Positions 43,301-51,580 of a stretch of 64,000 bases of DNA are shown here, in pieces (the stretch's first letter is position 1; each line of letters opens with the position of its first letter). A model generated the notes under the pieces. That model worked only from the letters and a program-made list of their open reading frames with translations. It made no database searches and was not told the origin of the DNA. The position numbers were made by a program, and so were the translations under genes. Location: assembly GCF_004359195.1 (NCBI RefSeq), contig NZ_CP037954.1, forward strand, positions 1 through 64,000, read 5' to 3'. This DNA comes from Chryseobacterium salivictor (GTDB lineage: Bacteria > Bacteroidota > Bacteroidia > Flavobacteriales > Weeksellaceae).

Positions 43301-43928
43301 TCTGATTCTGAAAAGAGACCATCAGCCCATTTACTCCGCCCACTACTACATTTTTGTATAAATAAACAACGGAACCATTCGCAGATTTAGGAACCAAATC
43401 GGTATAACCAAAAAATATCTGTGCCAGATTTAACTCTTGGGCTCTATTAGCTTTGAAAATCTTATTATAGTCTGCAGAAGGTAAGGCAGCGAAAGAATTG
43501 TAACCTGTAACCCCACTGAAGGTGCGATCTGTGTAAACCGCTGTATTTTTGAGATTTTCTAATTCGGGATCATCTGTAAAAACCAATCGGCCATTGCTAC
43601 CCATGACCACTTTGGAATACGTTTTTCCATAAAAACTAAAATTAAATCCGATCGGAAATGCTTCACTGAATTTATCTGCACCGGAAGAAGGAAAATTTAT
43701 TGGTAGCGATCCTGTAGAAAGCCCAAAATCAGTAGGTAACGCGCTGCTCATCACATAATCCCCTGTAGAACTCGCAACCGCATCCACTTTAAAATTAAAT
43801 TTTTCGCCGGCACAAAAATATTGTTCGTTCTGGTAGATTTCGCTCGTGGCCGGATTATAGAGCTGAACAGACTGTCCATATCCGAGCGCGAGTAAAAAGG
43901 TAAAGACTAGAAAATAAAACTTCTTCAT
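40383..43928 (-). CDS. Large type IX-secreted protein with gliding-type (type B) C-terminal domain
   Basis: 1181 residues from ATG at 43928 (MKKFYFLVFTFLLALGYGQS, signal peptide); an ATG six codons earlier is less fitting. The first 280 residues resemble a lectin-like exported head (PIGFNFSFYGKTYSKVVMGSNGRLVF, GILGIQNDD-type strands). Several Ig-like cell-adhesion modules rich in CxxG and NTTC patterns follow. The end (NNTFTPNADGINDVWKIENL, ILIVDRNGTKVFES, GRTLPTSTYWYVI) is the CHU_C/type B sorting domain, which sends it through the type IX system. Likely a surface adhesin. Confidence 0.88.
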   Translation of the reverse strand: MKKFYFLVFTFLLALGYGQSVQLYNPATSEIYQNEQYFCAGEKFNFKVDAVASSTGDYVMSSALPTDFGLSTGSLPINFPSSGADKFSEAFPIGFNFSFYGKTYSKVVMGSNGRLVFTDDPELENLKNTAVYTDRTFSGVTGYNSFAALPSADYNKIFKANRAQELNLAQIFFGYTDLVPKSANGSVVYLYKNVVVGGVNGLMVSFQNQIRTNGTGGISSTGYYSYILLLEDGRIVIYVNNKSEITYNAILGIQNDDAIKFKVPTHSISGENYNNGPWKSEGKAWLFTPNQNLTPVFKWFQNATLLGETTNTLLNFSPNDGDILKVEVTYHDPSGAQVGAMVSDQVIFKKIAKPMISYNAGAACVSGVSMTVPNDPDLNFEWYRVGNATALGTGNSYYATQNGSYFVRATRKTLPICSVDSDSVPVNLNSTIPPFNPNNVSLKYCDNTGATSKIINLYDYYPPGSNYTLQFIDGVTPVADPTNFIIYANTTRTVGIYANDPVSDCTVLRNFDLRFDSLPVAANNLTKRFCFGETSVDISQYLQDLAGSNFSVFDYQYSTDGINYSINSIINPRQFPKVWVKIVPKNVSTGSCNTISTLIFTEDAKVIANAPTTQLAPQCSSSFSPFNLNSLKPEINSGNVTVTYHNTLNGAIYDNDLFLNDNAVGSKTVYVRVVDNVTGCVSPDHPSASLLVYAKPTLLLTSIPKSNCQGNTIFNLKQNVSDLVTVAAPITVTLEYHAPNGDLLVGSQITAYDESVYGPNPYIKVIYNTTCSDSVSFSLSYNLKPVAITSSILLCAETTYSLQDFKNKAISNPVNYTFTDLSGSPLPASFNLSVLPKSVDFFIKDNATGCVSDHQTVTFVKGGSSVLMQSEADYILCDIDFDGKTAFNLDSKKAEFTNSSATFEYFKDSGFTQNISSDYTNETPFAQTVYVRITVAGFCPSTAKINLKVNTPTKSMSLLNKYMICFGETILVDAGSENVMYKWSTGETTRTVNFSKTGNYSVVLTNANGCSYTHNFTISDENQPKIQVVNQTNNSIEVIAEGGAKPYQYYFNGVAQSSNILQNPAASSYVIQVKSAAGCLGPPKTVYFIKINNTFTPNADGINDVWKIENLAKMQEVSILIVDRNGTKVFESTNPTKTEWDGKANGRTLPTSTYWYVISWYDAVTQKAEQRQGWILMKNRN

Positions 43929-44055
43929 CAAATCAATTTTTGCCAAAAATACGTTATTTATTAAAACACAATATTCACCTATTTTCGTATAAAAGTGTTG
44001 AAAAATTATGTTTTTTAAAATTTTCTGTTACATTTGTGTAAATTAAATTTTTAAG

Positions 44056-45744
44056 ATGAACCAACTTTTCAGAAGAAAACAATACAGTGCAAGTGATAAA
44101 CCCTCAGGTTTGGTGCGCGTTTTAGGCGTTTGGGATATTGTTTTTTTCGGTATTGCTGCCATTATTGGTGCCGGAAGCTTCAGTTCTTTGGGGGAAGCCG
44201 TATTTCGTGGCGGTCCCGGCGTCATTGTTTTATATATTATTTGTGGCTTTGCCTGCGGTTTTACAGCCCTTTGTTACGCGGAATTCGCAAGTAGAATTCC
44301 CACCGCAGGATCCGCCTATACTTATGCTTATGCAAGTTTCGGCGAACTCATTGCCTGGATTATAGGTTGGGCTTTGATCATGGAATATTCGTTCGGAAAC
44401 ATTTATGTCGCATTCTCCTGGTCCGATTATTTCACCAGTTTTATGGGCAGGATCGGTGTTTTTATTCCCGAATATTTAACCTGTAGTTATCCTGAAGCAC
44501 ATAAAGCGTTTTTGAAAGGTTCCCAAAATTTAGAATTAATTAATGCCTGGAAAAATGCTCCCTTAATCGGAAATTTAAAAATAATTTTTGATGCTCCCGC
44601 ACTGGTCATCAATGGATTAATCACCTGGCTCGTGTATGTTGGGATCAAAGAATCAAAAAACTTCAACAACATTTTTGTCATTTTAAAATTATTCATCATC
44701 CTTCTGGTTATTGCAGTCGGAATCGGATATATGAATACCGATAACTGGTTTCCAAAAAGTATAATCACGGGTGAACATTCATTTATGCCGAATGGTTTTG
44801 CCGGAGTAATGAGTGCGGTTTCCGGAGTATTCTTTGCTTATATCGGCTTTGATGCCTTAAGTGTCCTGTCCGAAGAAACCAAAGATCCACAGAAAAATCT
44901 CCCGCGGGGAATGATTATTTCGTTGATTTTATGTACCATAATTTATATTATTTTAACCTTGGTTCTTACCGGAATGGTTGATTATAGAAAATTTGATGGT
45001 ATCGGGGATCCACTGGCTTTCATTTTCGAAAAGACAAATGCCAATGTCGCCTGGATGGAATTCGTAGTTTCTCTGGGAGCAATCGTCGCCATCACCACCG
45101 TATTACTTGTTTTTCAGATGGGACAGCCAAGAATTTGGTATGCCATGAGTCGAGATGGTTTGATGCCAAAAAAATTCATGGAAATTCATCCGAAACACAA
45201 AACTCCTTCTTTCGCGACAATTATTACCGGAATCGTGGTCGGAATCCCTATTTTATTTACAGACAAGTCCTTCATCCTGGACTTTACAAGCATTGGAACC
45301 ATTTTCGCTTTCGTACTCGTTTGCGGTGGCGTGTTGTTACTGCCTTCAAAGAAAAAAATACCCGGCAGATTTCACATGCCCTATATCAATTCTAAAATTA
45401 TATTCCCCATCATATTCCTGGGAGGATTAACGTTTTTCTACTTTTGGCAGCCTTCATTTTTTCATACGATTATGGATTGGAAAGATCCGAATGAAAGTGA
45501 ATTTAGAATCTCGATGTTCTTCTTCCTGATTATCAATTTGGGACTTTGTGTTTTAGCTTTTGTGAAAAACCTGTCACTTATCCCATTAATGGGTTTAAGT
45601 TCATGTCTGTATCTACTAACCGGAATGACACATAACAATTGGTTCTGGTTTCTGGTCTGGTTCGCCATTGGCCTTATAATCTATTTCTCATATGGTTACA
45701 GAAACAGCAAATTACAAAAGGAATTAAATGGCGATTTAGATTAA
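44056..45744 (+). CDS. APC-family amino acid permease (cationic amino acid transporter type)
   Basis: 562 residues with about 14 predicted membrane helices. The first helix has GIAAIIGAGSFSSLGEAV, the unwound-helix GxGxF substrate site of APC carriers; AGSAYTYAYASFGELIAWIIGWALIMEY follows. SGVFFAYIGFDALSVLSEETKDPQKNLPRG matches the CAT subfamily. It probably imports amino acids with protons; substrate not readable. TACATTTG (44029-44036) is the likely -7 box. A DUF962 gene starts four bases after it. Confidence 0.9.
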   Translation: MNQLFRRKQYSASDKPSGLVRVLGVWDIVFFGIAAIIGAGSFSSLGEAVFRGGPGVIVLYIICGFACGFTALCYAEFASRIPTAGSAYTYAYASFGELIAWIIGWALIMEYSFGNIYVAFSWSDYFTSFMGRIGVFIPEYLTCSYPEAHKAFLKGSQNLELINAWKNAPLIGNLKIIFDAPALVINGLITWLVYVGIKESKNFNNIFVILKLFIILLVIAVGIGYMNTDNWFPKSIITGEHSFMPNGFAGVMSAVSGVFFAYIGFDALSVLSEETKDPQKNLPRGMIISLILCTIIYIILTLVLTGMVDYRKFDGIGDPLAFIFEKTNANVAWMEFVVSLGAIVAITTVLLVFQMGQPRIWYAMSRDGLMPKKFMEIHPKHKTPSFATIITGIVVGIPILFTDKSFILDFTSIGTIFAFVLVCGGVLLLPSKKKIPGRFHMPYINSKIIFPIIFLGGLTFFYFWQPSFFHTIMDWKDPNESEFRISMFFFLIINLGLCVLAFVKNLSLIPLMGLSSCLYLLTGMTHNNWFWFLVWFAIGLIIYFSYGYRNSKLQKELNGDLD

Positions 45745-45748
45745 AATT

Positions 45749-46060
45749 ATGGAGAACAGAATTAAAAATTTCAAGGACTTTTACGACTTTTATCTCACGG
45801 AGCATTCCAATAAATGGACGAGGATTTTCCATTTCGTGGGAACACTTTTAATATTTGTGGTTATCTTTTATGTTATCCGATCGGGAAAAGAAAGGTTTCT
45901 GTGGTATATTCCTATAATTGGATATGGATTCGCCTGGTTCAGCCACGCGGTATTCGAAAAGAACAAACCGGCCACTTTCAGATATCCGTTGTGGAGTTTG
46001 ATAGCTGATTTCAAAATGTTCTTTGATCTGATAATGGGCAAGCAGAAGTTCAGACCTTAA
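45749..46060 (+). CDS. DUF962/Mpo1-like small membrane protein
   Basis: 103 residues. Conserved motifs of the Mpo1/YGL010w family are present: FYLTEHSNKWTRIFHFVGT near the N terminus and GYGFAWFSHAVFEKNKPATFRYP, with histidines that bind iron in yeast Mpo1, a 2-hydroxy fatty acid dioxygenase. Two short hydrophobic helices (LLIFVVIFYVIR, WYIPIIGYGFAW) lie between them. Bacterial members are shorter than Mpo1 and unproven. Four bases after the permease gene, so co-transcribed. Confidence 0.85.
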   Translation: MENRIKNFKDFYDFYLTEHSNKWTRIFHFVGTLLIFVVIFYVIRSGKERFLWYIPIIGYGFAWFSHAVFEKNKPATFRYPLWSLIADFKMFFDLIMGKQKFRP

Positions 46061-46096
46061 TTTTTTTTTCTAAAATAATTCTACAATAATTCATAA

Positions 46097-46134
46097 AAAA
46101 ATCCGGAAACATTGCTGCTTCCGGATTTCTTTTT
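46097..46134. terminator. Bidirectional terminator
   Basis: AAATCCGGAA (46099-46108) and TTCCGGATTT (46119-46128) with a ten-base loop, A-run left and T-run right; ends the DUF962 gene and the phosphorylase-like gene. Confidence 0.85.
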
Positions 46135-46146
46135 ATTTTAACAAGT

Positions 46147-47805
46147 TTATTTAATGTAAATCTGCTTATAATATTCATCGGCCATCCGGTCAGAATTAAA
46201 GGCAATTTTAACATCATCCATTGCGGTTTGCTGCACTTTTCTCCACTCCGCCGGCCGATCATAATACATGGGAATAATTTCGTTTTCTAAAATTTCATAT
46301 AATTTCCCGAGGTCGTAATTATCCTGATCGTAAACGCTCATATTTTCGTAATCTGCTTTTGGAACTACAAAAGAGTTCTCGCCATGTTTTGCAAACTCAG
46401 GAATCCAGCCATCATCGGTGGACAGGTTTACGGAGCCGTTCATCGCAGCGCTCATTCCAGAGGTTCCGGATGCTTCCCTCGGTACGCGCGGATTATTTAA
46501 CCAAAGATCCGATCCCTGCTTCATCGATTTACTCAATGCTAATTCATAACCGGTAAGCACCGCCATGTTTTTGTAATTCTTGCTCTCTTCTACTAAACCA
46601 TTAAAAGTAGAAATCGCTGAATAATCCATTGGGTAAGGCTTTCCTGCCCAAATAATCTGTACCGGATATTTCGGATTATTTAATAATTTTTCAAACCGTT
46701 CTTTATCGTGAAGTAATAAATCCGCTCTTTTATAACCGGCGAATCTTCGGGCCCAAACAATGGTGAATACATTTGAATCAAATAAATTTCCAGTTTGATC
46801 TGCCACAATTTTGAATAATCTTTTCTTTAAATGTTTCTTTCTGAAATCAAACATCGTCGAATCATCTTCATCTTTCGACTGATATAAAGGTTTATCTGCC
46901 CAGTATTTATATTCCTGCGCATTGGTAATCGCTTTGATTTCGCAAATTTTAGAATATTTGCTCCACATTGCCCGCGACACTACGCCGTGCAACTGGGAAA
47001 CTCCATTGGCAATTCTCGCCATGCGCAGCGCACAGAGAGAATGGTTAAAACGGTCATCTTCAACACCTTCAATCGTTTTCACTTCGTCAATCGATAATCC
47101 CGAAAAATACGACATATCATGGCACATAAAAATATTGTGCTTCTCGTTTCCGGCTTCTTCAGGCGTATGGGTGGTAAATACCAGTTTCTCTTTCACTTTT
47201 TCCAAATCGCCGCCGAATTTTTTCAACAGATAAAATGCTGCCGGGAGACCGTGCGCTTCATTCAAATGATAAACATCCCGTTCGAAATTCATCATGTCCA
47301 ACAACTTTGCTCCCCCTTTTCCCAACAGAATATACTGCGCGAGTTTGGTCGATTCATTGGCATCATACAAGCGGTGACAGATGGTTTTTGAAACATGGTC
47401 ATTTTCCGGAACATCCGTGGAAAGAAAAAACATCGGAGCTGTATGGAAAATTTCAGGTGCCAAATAATACACTTTTACCCAAACAGGAGCAGAATGAATT
47501 TCGATCTGATACATGATTCCCATATCCTGCAAAAACGAATACATTTTCCGGGTCCAGGTTGGCTGCAAGGTCTGGTCATGATTTCTGGCCTGATCGTAAT
47601 AACCGAACTTCCATAAAATACCGATTCCTACGATATCCTGCTTCAAATTATAAGCGCTTTTCATATGAGAACCGGCTAAAAACCCAAGGCCTCCGGAATA
47701 TATTTTTAAGGCCTGATCAATGGCAAATTCCATTGAAAAGTAAGCCACTTTTTGTGCGTAATCGGGGTTGATGCTGTACGGCATCGAAAAGTTTTTAAAG
47801 TCCAT
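46147..47805 (-). CDS. Alpha-glucan phosphorylase family protein lacking the PLP lysine
   Basis: 552 residues, short type GT35 protein. The N-terminal VAYFSMEFAIDQALKIYSGGLGFLAG, FTTHTPEEAGNE, YHLNEAHG and ARRFAGYKRADLL match alpha-glucan phosphorylases of the roughly 550-850-residue group. The cofactor motif, normally EASGTSGMKAALNG with the PLP-bound lysine, reads EASGTSGMSAAMNG with Ser452. Without it, normal phosphorolysis should fail. I recall related Bacteroidota proteins with a small residue here, so this may be a clade with another role in glycogen metabolism, for instance regulation or a nucleotide-sugar transferase. The codon for Ser452 is AGC. Confidence 0.85.
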   Translation of the reverse strand: MDFKNFSMPYSINPDYAQKVAYFSMEFAIDQALKIYSGGLGFLAGSHMKSAYNLKQDIVGIGILWKFGYYDQARNHDQTLQPTWTRKMYSFLQDMGIMYQIEIHSAPVWVKVYYLAPEIFHTAPMFFLSTDVPENDHVSKTICHRLYDANESTKLAQYILLGKGGAKLLDMMNFERDVYHLNEAHGLPAAFYLLKKFGGDLEKVKEKLVFTTHTPEEAGNEKHNIFMCHDMSYFSGLSIDEVKTIEGVEDDRFNHSLCALRMARIANGVSQLHGVVSRAMWSKYSKICEIKAITNAQEYKYWADKPLYQSKDEDDSTMFDFRKKHLKKRLFKIVADQTGNLFDSNVFTIVWARRFAGYKRADLLLHDKERFEKLLNNPKYPVQIIWAGKPYPMDYSAISTFNGLVEESKNYKNMAVLTGYELALSKSMKQGSDLWLNNPRVPREASGTSGMSAAMNGSVNLSTDDGWIPEFAKHGENSFVVPKADYENMSVYDQDNYDLGKLYEILENEIIPMYYDRPAEWRKVQQTAMDDVKIAFNSDRMADEYYKQIYIK

Positions 47806-47897
47806 CTTAATATTTTAAAAAAGTCGATTACAAATGTATTGATTAAAACTTTTAAATATTAAAAATATCCTTGCATTTTTTGAATAGCTGTTACTTA

Positions 47898-48770
47898 TCA
47901 CAGTTTATTCATTATTTTAGGAATAATATTATCATAGCCATACAGCAAAATTCCTACTGCGGTGATCAATAAAATCGCAAATATGATGTAGATTACTGAA
48001 AATAAATAACTGAGAAACAGAGACCAACATGCCCGTAAAAAAACATACCATTTCCCGCGGCTGTTAAAAAGCTGAATAAGTGAAAAAGTAACAAAAGCCC
48101 AACAAAGCACGAAAAACAGAAAATTAAAATTCCCTGCAAAATGACTGAGAAAAATAAACGGAACATAAAAAGTTAGGCACTGTCCAGCAAGAAAAAGAAG
48201 GATAACCAGCCATTCAGGATAATTATACCGGTATTTTCTGAAACCCAAAAAGAAAGCAAGCGCCGCAATGGGAAGCATCAGCAAAATGGTAAAAGCCAGA
48301 TGTCCACCCAGCCACTCGAAAATATGCTCAAAATAAGCGATAAGACCTTTAAAATCAATATAGTTAGCGATTTCTGTTTTTGATAAATTTGTCGTCAGTG
48401 TATGATCACTTTTTGCTTCCGTTTTATGTTTCAAAAAAAACTGAATCAGCGCGCACACCGAACCCATTACCAAAACAAAAAGCAGCGGCGGAAAGTGCTG
48501 TTTTCGCCTGCCATCGAGATATTCGCGCAACATGTGGCCGGGTCTTGTAAAAAGTTCCCTTATGGTGAAAACAATTCCGCTGTGTACATGCAAAATACCG
48601 TGCTGAACTTCATGCAGAAGAAAGTGAAAATTAATCCGGTGCGTATCACTTTTTTGGCCACAGGCGTGACAGTATTTTTGATTCAAAAGCAAATGTTGAC
48701 TGCAATTTTTGCAACGGTTCTCAAGGCCAATCATGATTTTGTTTTTATCAAAATTACAACTTTCAGGCAA
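47898..48770 (-). CDS. DUF3667-type membrane protein with N-terminal zinc ribbon
   Basis: 290 residues. An N-terminal zinc ribbon (CKNCSQHLLLNQKYCHACGQK, about 20-40) leads to IRELFTRPGHMLREYLDGRRKQHFPP, the DUF3667 signature, and then to four or five membrane helices (LLFVLVMGSVCALIQFF, AFTILLMLPIAALAFFLGF, LVILLFLAGQCLTFYVPF, LFFVLCWAFVTFSLI, FSVIYIIFAILLITAV). Function is unknown. A start at the internal ATG (48734, MIGLENRC) is equally plausible. Confidence 0.8.
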   Translation of the reverse strand: MPESCNFDKNKIMIGLENRCKNCSQHLLLNQKYCHACGQKSDTHRINFHFLLHEVQHGILHVHSGIVFTIRELFTRPGHMLREYLDGRRKQHFPPLLFVLVMGSVCALIQFFLKHKTEAKSDHTLTTNLSKTEIANYIDFKGLIAYFEHIFEWLGGHLAFTILLMLPIAALAFFLGFRKYRYNYPEWLVILLFLAGQCLTFYVPFIFLSHFAGNFNFLFFVLCWAFVTFSLIQLFNSRGKWYVFLRACWSLFLSYLFSVIYIIFAILLITAVGILLYGYDNIIPKIMNKL

Positions 48771-48961
48771 AATAAATAATATTTTAAAGAGAAAATCAAC
48801 TGTAGCAAGAAAGACTTTTCAAGCTGGTAATTATCTAGATATCAAAATATTAAATTTACAAAAAAATAATATTCTGAAACGCATTTTATAAAAAAAGCAT
48901 CTCCTGTCTTTTACTTTTCACTAAATTTGATCGTTCCAATTTTTATTAAAAAAGATTTAAA

Positions 48962-49552
48962 ATGAAAGAGCTTTTCATCAAACGTTTTCAATATTATAAA
49001 GAACTTGCCGAAAAAACTTTCGATCAGGTTTCTGAGGAACAGCTGTTTTGGAAATACAATGAAGAAAGTAATTCTATCGCCACTTTAGCAAAACACCTTT
49101 CGGGAAATATGCTTTCGCGCTGGACTGATTTCCGTACCGAAGACGGCGAAAAACCGAACCGCAACCGCGACGCCGAATTTGAAAATGACATTAATTCCAA
49201 AGCAGAAATGCTGACGGTCTGGGAAAAAGGATGGACTGTTTTTTTCGGTGCTTTGAACCAGATTAAAGAAGAAAACTGGAATGATACCATCCTCATCCGT
49301 GGTGAACAACTCAGCATTCTGGATGCCGTTCTACGACAGTTCGCCCATCATCCTTACCACATCGGGCAAATCGTTTATCTCGGAAAAATGTTGACAAACA
49401 CAAACTGGAAAACCCTGTCCATCGCAAAAAATGAGTCTGAAAAATTTAATTCAGAAAAATTAAAAAGTCTTGATTCACCGGAAATTCAGGAAAATTCTTC
49501 ACCGGTTTGTTTCGCAAAAAGCGATGAAATTCGGGACGATTATAAGATCTGA
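48962..49552 (+). CDS. DinB/DUF1572 family protein
   Basis: 196 residues. Four-helix DinB-like bundle: LFIKRFQYYKELAEKTFDQV, ATLAKHLSGNMLSRWTDF with the first metal-binding His (about residue 45), and QFAHHPYHIGQIVYLGKML with the paired late histidines, the usual three-His metal site. Some members are thiol transferases; no substrate can be named. The last 45 residues are a hydrophilic tail. Single gene with its own terminator. Confidence 0.85.
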   Translation: MKELFIKRFQYYKELAEKTFDQVSEEQLFWKYNEESNSIATLAKHLSGNMLSRWTDFRTEDGEKPNRNRDAEFENDINSKAEMLTVWEKGWTVFFGALNQIKEENWNDTILIRGEQLSILDAVLRQFAHHPYHIGQIVYLGKMLTNTNWKTLSIAKNESEKFNSEKLKSLDSPEIQENSSPVCFAKSDEIRDDYKI

Positions 49553-49556
49553 AAAC

Positions 49557-49596
49557 GCTGACATAAATCACTTGTGATAAAAGTCAGCACCTTTTT
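49557..49596 (+). terminator. Terminator of the DinB-family gene
   Basis: GCTGAC (49557-49562) pairs with GTCAGC (49583-49588), with ATCAC/GTGAT nested inside, followed by T5. Confidence 0.75.
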
Positions 49597-49648
49597 ATAA
49601 AACATTCCAGAAGGTTGTGACTAATTTTACACCATCAAACTAAAACAC

Positions 49649-50230
49649 ATGAAAACAAATGGTGGAATACATAATCTGGAGCAGGTTTTACTGGATTTAA
49701 AAACCAAGAAACATTTAAGTTTCGACGATGTCTGCGACTTGTTGTTTACGTTTCAGTTCAAAGATTTCGACGAATTATTTCAAATTTCTCCTTTAGAAGT
49801 TCCGAACGAAACCCTGATGCGAATTCCGGTTTATCATGATGAATTTGTGGCTTCGCTAAAGATCTGGGGAATTAATAATTATTCTGCAATCCGAGACCAT
49901 TCCAATTACGACGCAAAAATCAAAGTTTTAAAAGGAAGCTTAACCGAAGCCAGTTATCGTGAAAATTCAAACTTTATCGAATATGACTCGAAAACAACTG
50001 CCAGAGTTGGTGATGTTTTGGTAGAAGAACAAACCGACATCAATTCTATCATTAATAATTCGGAAGGCATTTCGGTGAGTCTTCATATTTACAGAACTCC
50101 GAAATTATGGGTGGAAGGCGTCAGAATTTTTGACACTGAAAACCGAAAAATCGCCTACCTCTCCAGTGAAGCGAAATCCTGCTCCTGGAATTTACCGCAA
50201 AATCATTACAAAAAAATCATTCAAATATAA
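49649..50230 (+). CDS. Cysteine dioxygenase-like cupin protein
   Basis: 193 residues. The middle has cupin wording: SAIRDHSNYDAKIKVLKGSL (79-98) and, later, GISVSLHIYRTPK (140-152), similar to the two iron-binding motifs of type I cysteine dioxygenase. In that family the first motif is HxH and the third ligand is in LHxY. Here the first His is Arg82 (RDH) while His84 and His146 remain. The N-terminal 60 residues are helical. It may bind metal differently or have lost the reaction. No sulfur genes are adjacent. Confidence 0.6.
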   Translation: MKTNGGIHNLEQVLLDLKTKKHLSFDDVCDLLFTFQFKDFDELFQISPLEVPNETLMRIPVYHDEFVASLKIWGINNYSAIRDHSNYDAKIKVLKGSLTEASYRENSNFIEYDSKTTARVGDVLVEEQTDINSIINNSEGISVSLHIYRTPKLWVEGVRIFDTENRKIAYLSSEAKSCSWNLPQNHYKKIIQI

Positions 50231-50271
50231 CATACTAAATTTCATTTCAAATTAAATTTCATTCATTAGAA

Positions 50272-50298
50272 AATCACAACTTGTTGTGGTTTTTTTTG
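50272..50298 (+). terminator. Terminator of the cupin gene
   Basis: AATCACAAC (50272-50280) and GTTGTGGTT (50283-50291), nine pairs (one G-T) with a minimal loop, then T-run. Confidence 0.8.
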
Positions 50299-50400
50299 TT
50301 CAATTCATTTTATTGTTGAAAAGGAATAATCTTTAAATTTGTGATATCCTTAATTGCAAAAAAAATTCCGGTTAATCTGACCGTTTCAAAAAAAACTAAA

Positions 50401-51057
50401 ATGATAAAAAACGAAACTTTAAGCTTTCTAAAAACTCTCGAAAGAAACAATAACCGCGTCTGGTTTAATGAAAACAAAGATCAATACGAAAAAGCGAAAG
50501 ACGATGTGTTATCTTTTGTTGAAACTTTAATTCAGGAAATTGCTGAATTTGATGAAGAAATTTTGAAAATTGATCCTAAAAAATCTCTGTTTCGAATTTA
50601 TCGTGACACCCGTTTTTCTAAAGATAAAACTCCGTATAAAACGCATTTCGGCGTAAGTTTAGGGATGGGAAAAGGCAGTAAAATTTCGGGATATTACCTG
50701 CATATCGAACCGGGCAAATCTTTTCTGGCTGGCGGAGTTTATAATCCGGAACCTGCGATTTTAAAAGAAATCCGAAAGGAAATTTCGGCCAGTGGTGACG
50801 ATTTTTTAAAGATTTTAGAACAGAACGATTTCCGGAATAATTTCCGTGGATTAAGTGTAGAAAGCAAATTAAAAAGAGTTCCCACCGGTTTTGAAAAGAA
50901 CCATCCGATGGCAGAATATCTGAAACTGAAAAGTTTTACCGTTAGCCATCCGGTTTCTGACGATTCACTTTTTGCCCGGGAGGCAGCCAAAAATTTCGCG
51001 GAAATTTTCCGGAGTATTCAACCGCTGAATAATTTCCTGGAATTGCCTTTCCATTAA
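50401..51057 (+). CDS. DUF2461 family protein
   Basis: 218 residues from ATG at 50401 (MIKNETLSFLKTLERNNNRVWFNENK). The family signature is clear: FLKxLxxNNxRxWFxxNKxxYE, FRIYRDTRFSKDKTPYKTHFG, and GYYLHIEPGKSFLAGGVY. An upstream GTG at 50341 would add 20 residues that do not fit the family start. Function unknown. Convergent with the thioredoxin-like gene, overlapping it by four bases. Confidence 0.88.
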   Translation: MIKNETLSFLKTLERNNNRVWFNENKDQYEKAKDDVLSFVETLIQEIAEFDEEILKIDPKKSLFRIYRDTRFSKDKTPYKTHFGVSLGMGKGSKISGYYLHIEPGKSFLAGGVYNPEPAILKEIRKEISASGDDFLKILEQNDFRNNFRGLSVESKLKRVPTGFEKNHPMAEYLKLKSFTVSHPVSDDSLFAREAAKNFAEIFRSIQPLNNFLELPFH

Positions 51058-51578
51058 AAAGACTTCTGTTTTAAAGAATCAATCGTTGTCTGAATATCCT
51101 GATCGTTCGGATGAATGGAGTAATACTTGGCAATTTTACCGGTTTGATCAATGATCATAAATCGTGGCACCCAATTCAAATCGATGTAATTATTGAAATT
51201 GTTTTTCCAACCTTCGTCAAACCAATAATTTTCCTGGGAGGTAATTTCATATTTATCCAATCCTCTTTTCCACTGTTCGTGGGAACGGTCCAGCGAAAAA
51301 TACACAAAGTCTATTTCGGGATTTTTTTCTTTTAACTCTTTTGTAGCAGGCAGTGCGAGGATACAGTCGCGACACCAACTCGCCCAGAAATCAATAATTA
51401 AGATTCGGCCTTCGTGTTTTTTCAAAACATCTGAGATGGAAATTTTCTTTCCTTCCAGAGCGGTTATTTTTTGGTTTAAAGCCTCTTCTGAAAATTCGGT
51501 TTTGTTAATTTCGGGAACTTTTTGTGCAAAAAATATCGTTGAAATTAATAATAGAAATAGTTGAATTAGTTTTTTCAT
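51054..51578 (-). CDS. TlpA-like exported thioredoxin-fold protein
   Basis: 174 residues. Signal peptide MKKLIQLFLLLISTIFFAQ, then a thioredoxin fold with the active-site WASWCRDC (about 66-73) and the cis-proline in WVPRFMIID. A TlpA/ResA-type periplasmic thiol-disulfide protein, probably reducing. Encoded two bases downstream of the amylase gene. Confidence 0.88.
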   Translation of the reverse strand: MKKLIQLFLLLISTIFFAQKVPEINKTEFSEEALNQKITALEGKKISISDVLKKHEGRILIIDFWASWCRDCILALPATKELKEKNPEIDFVYFSLDRSHEQWKRGLDKYEITSQENYWFDEGWKNNFNNYIDLNWVPRFMIIDQTGKIAKYYSIHPNDQDIQTTIDSLKQKSF

Positions 51579-51580
51579 TT

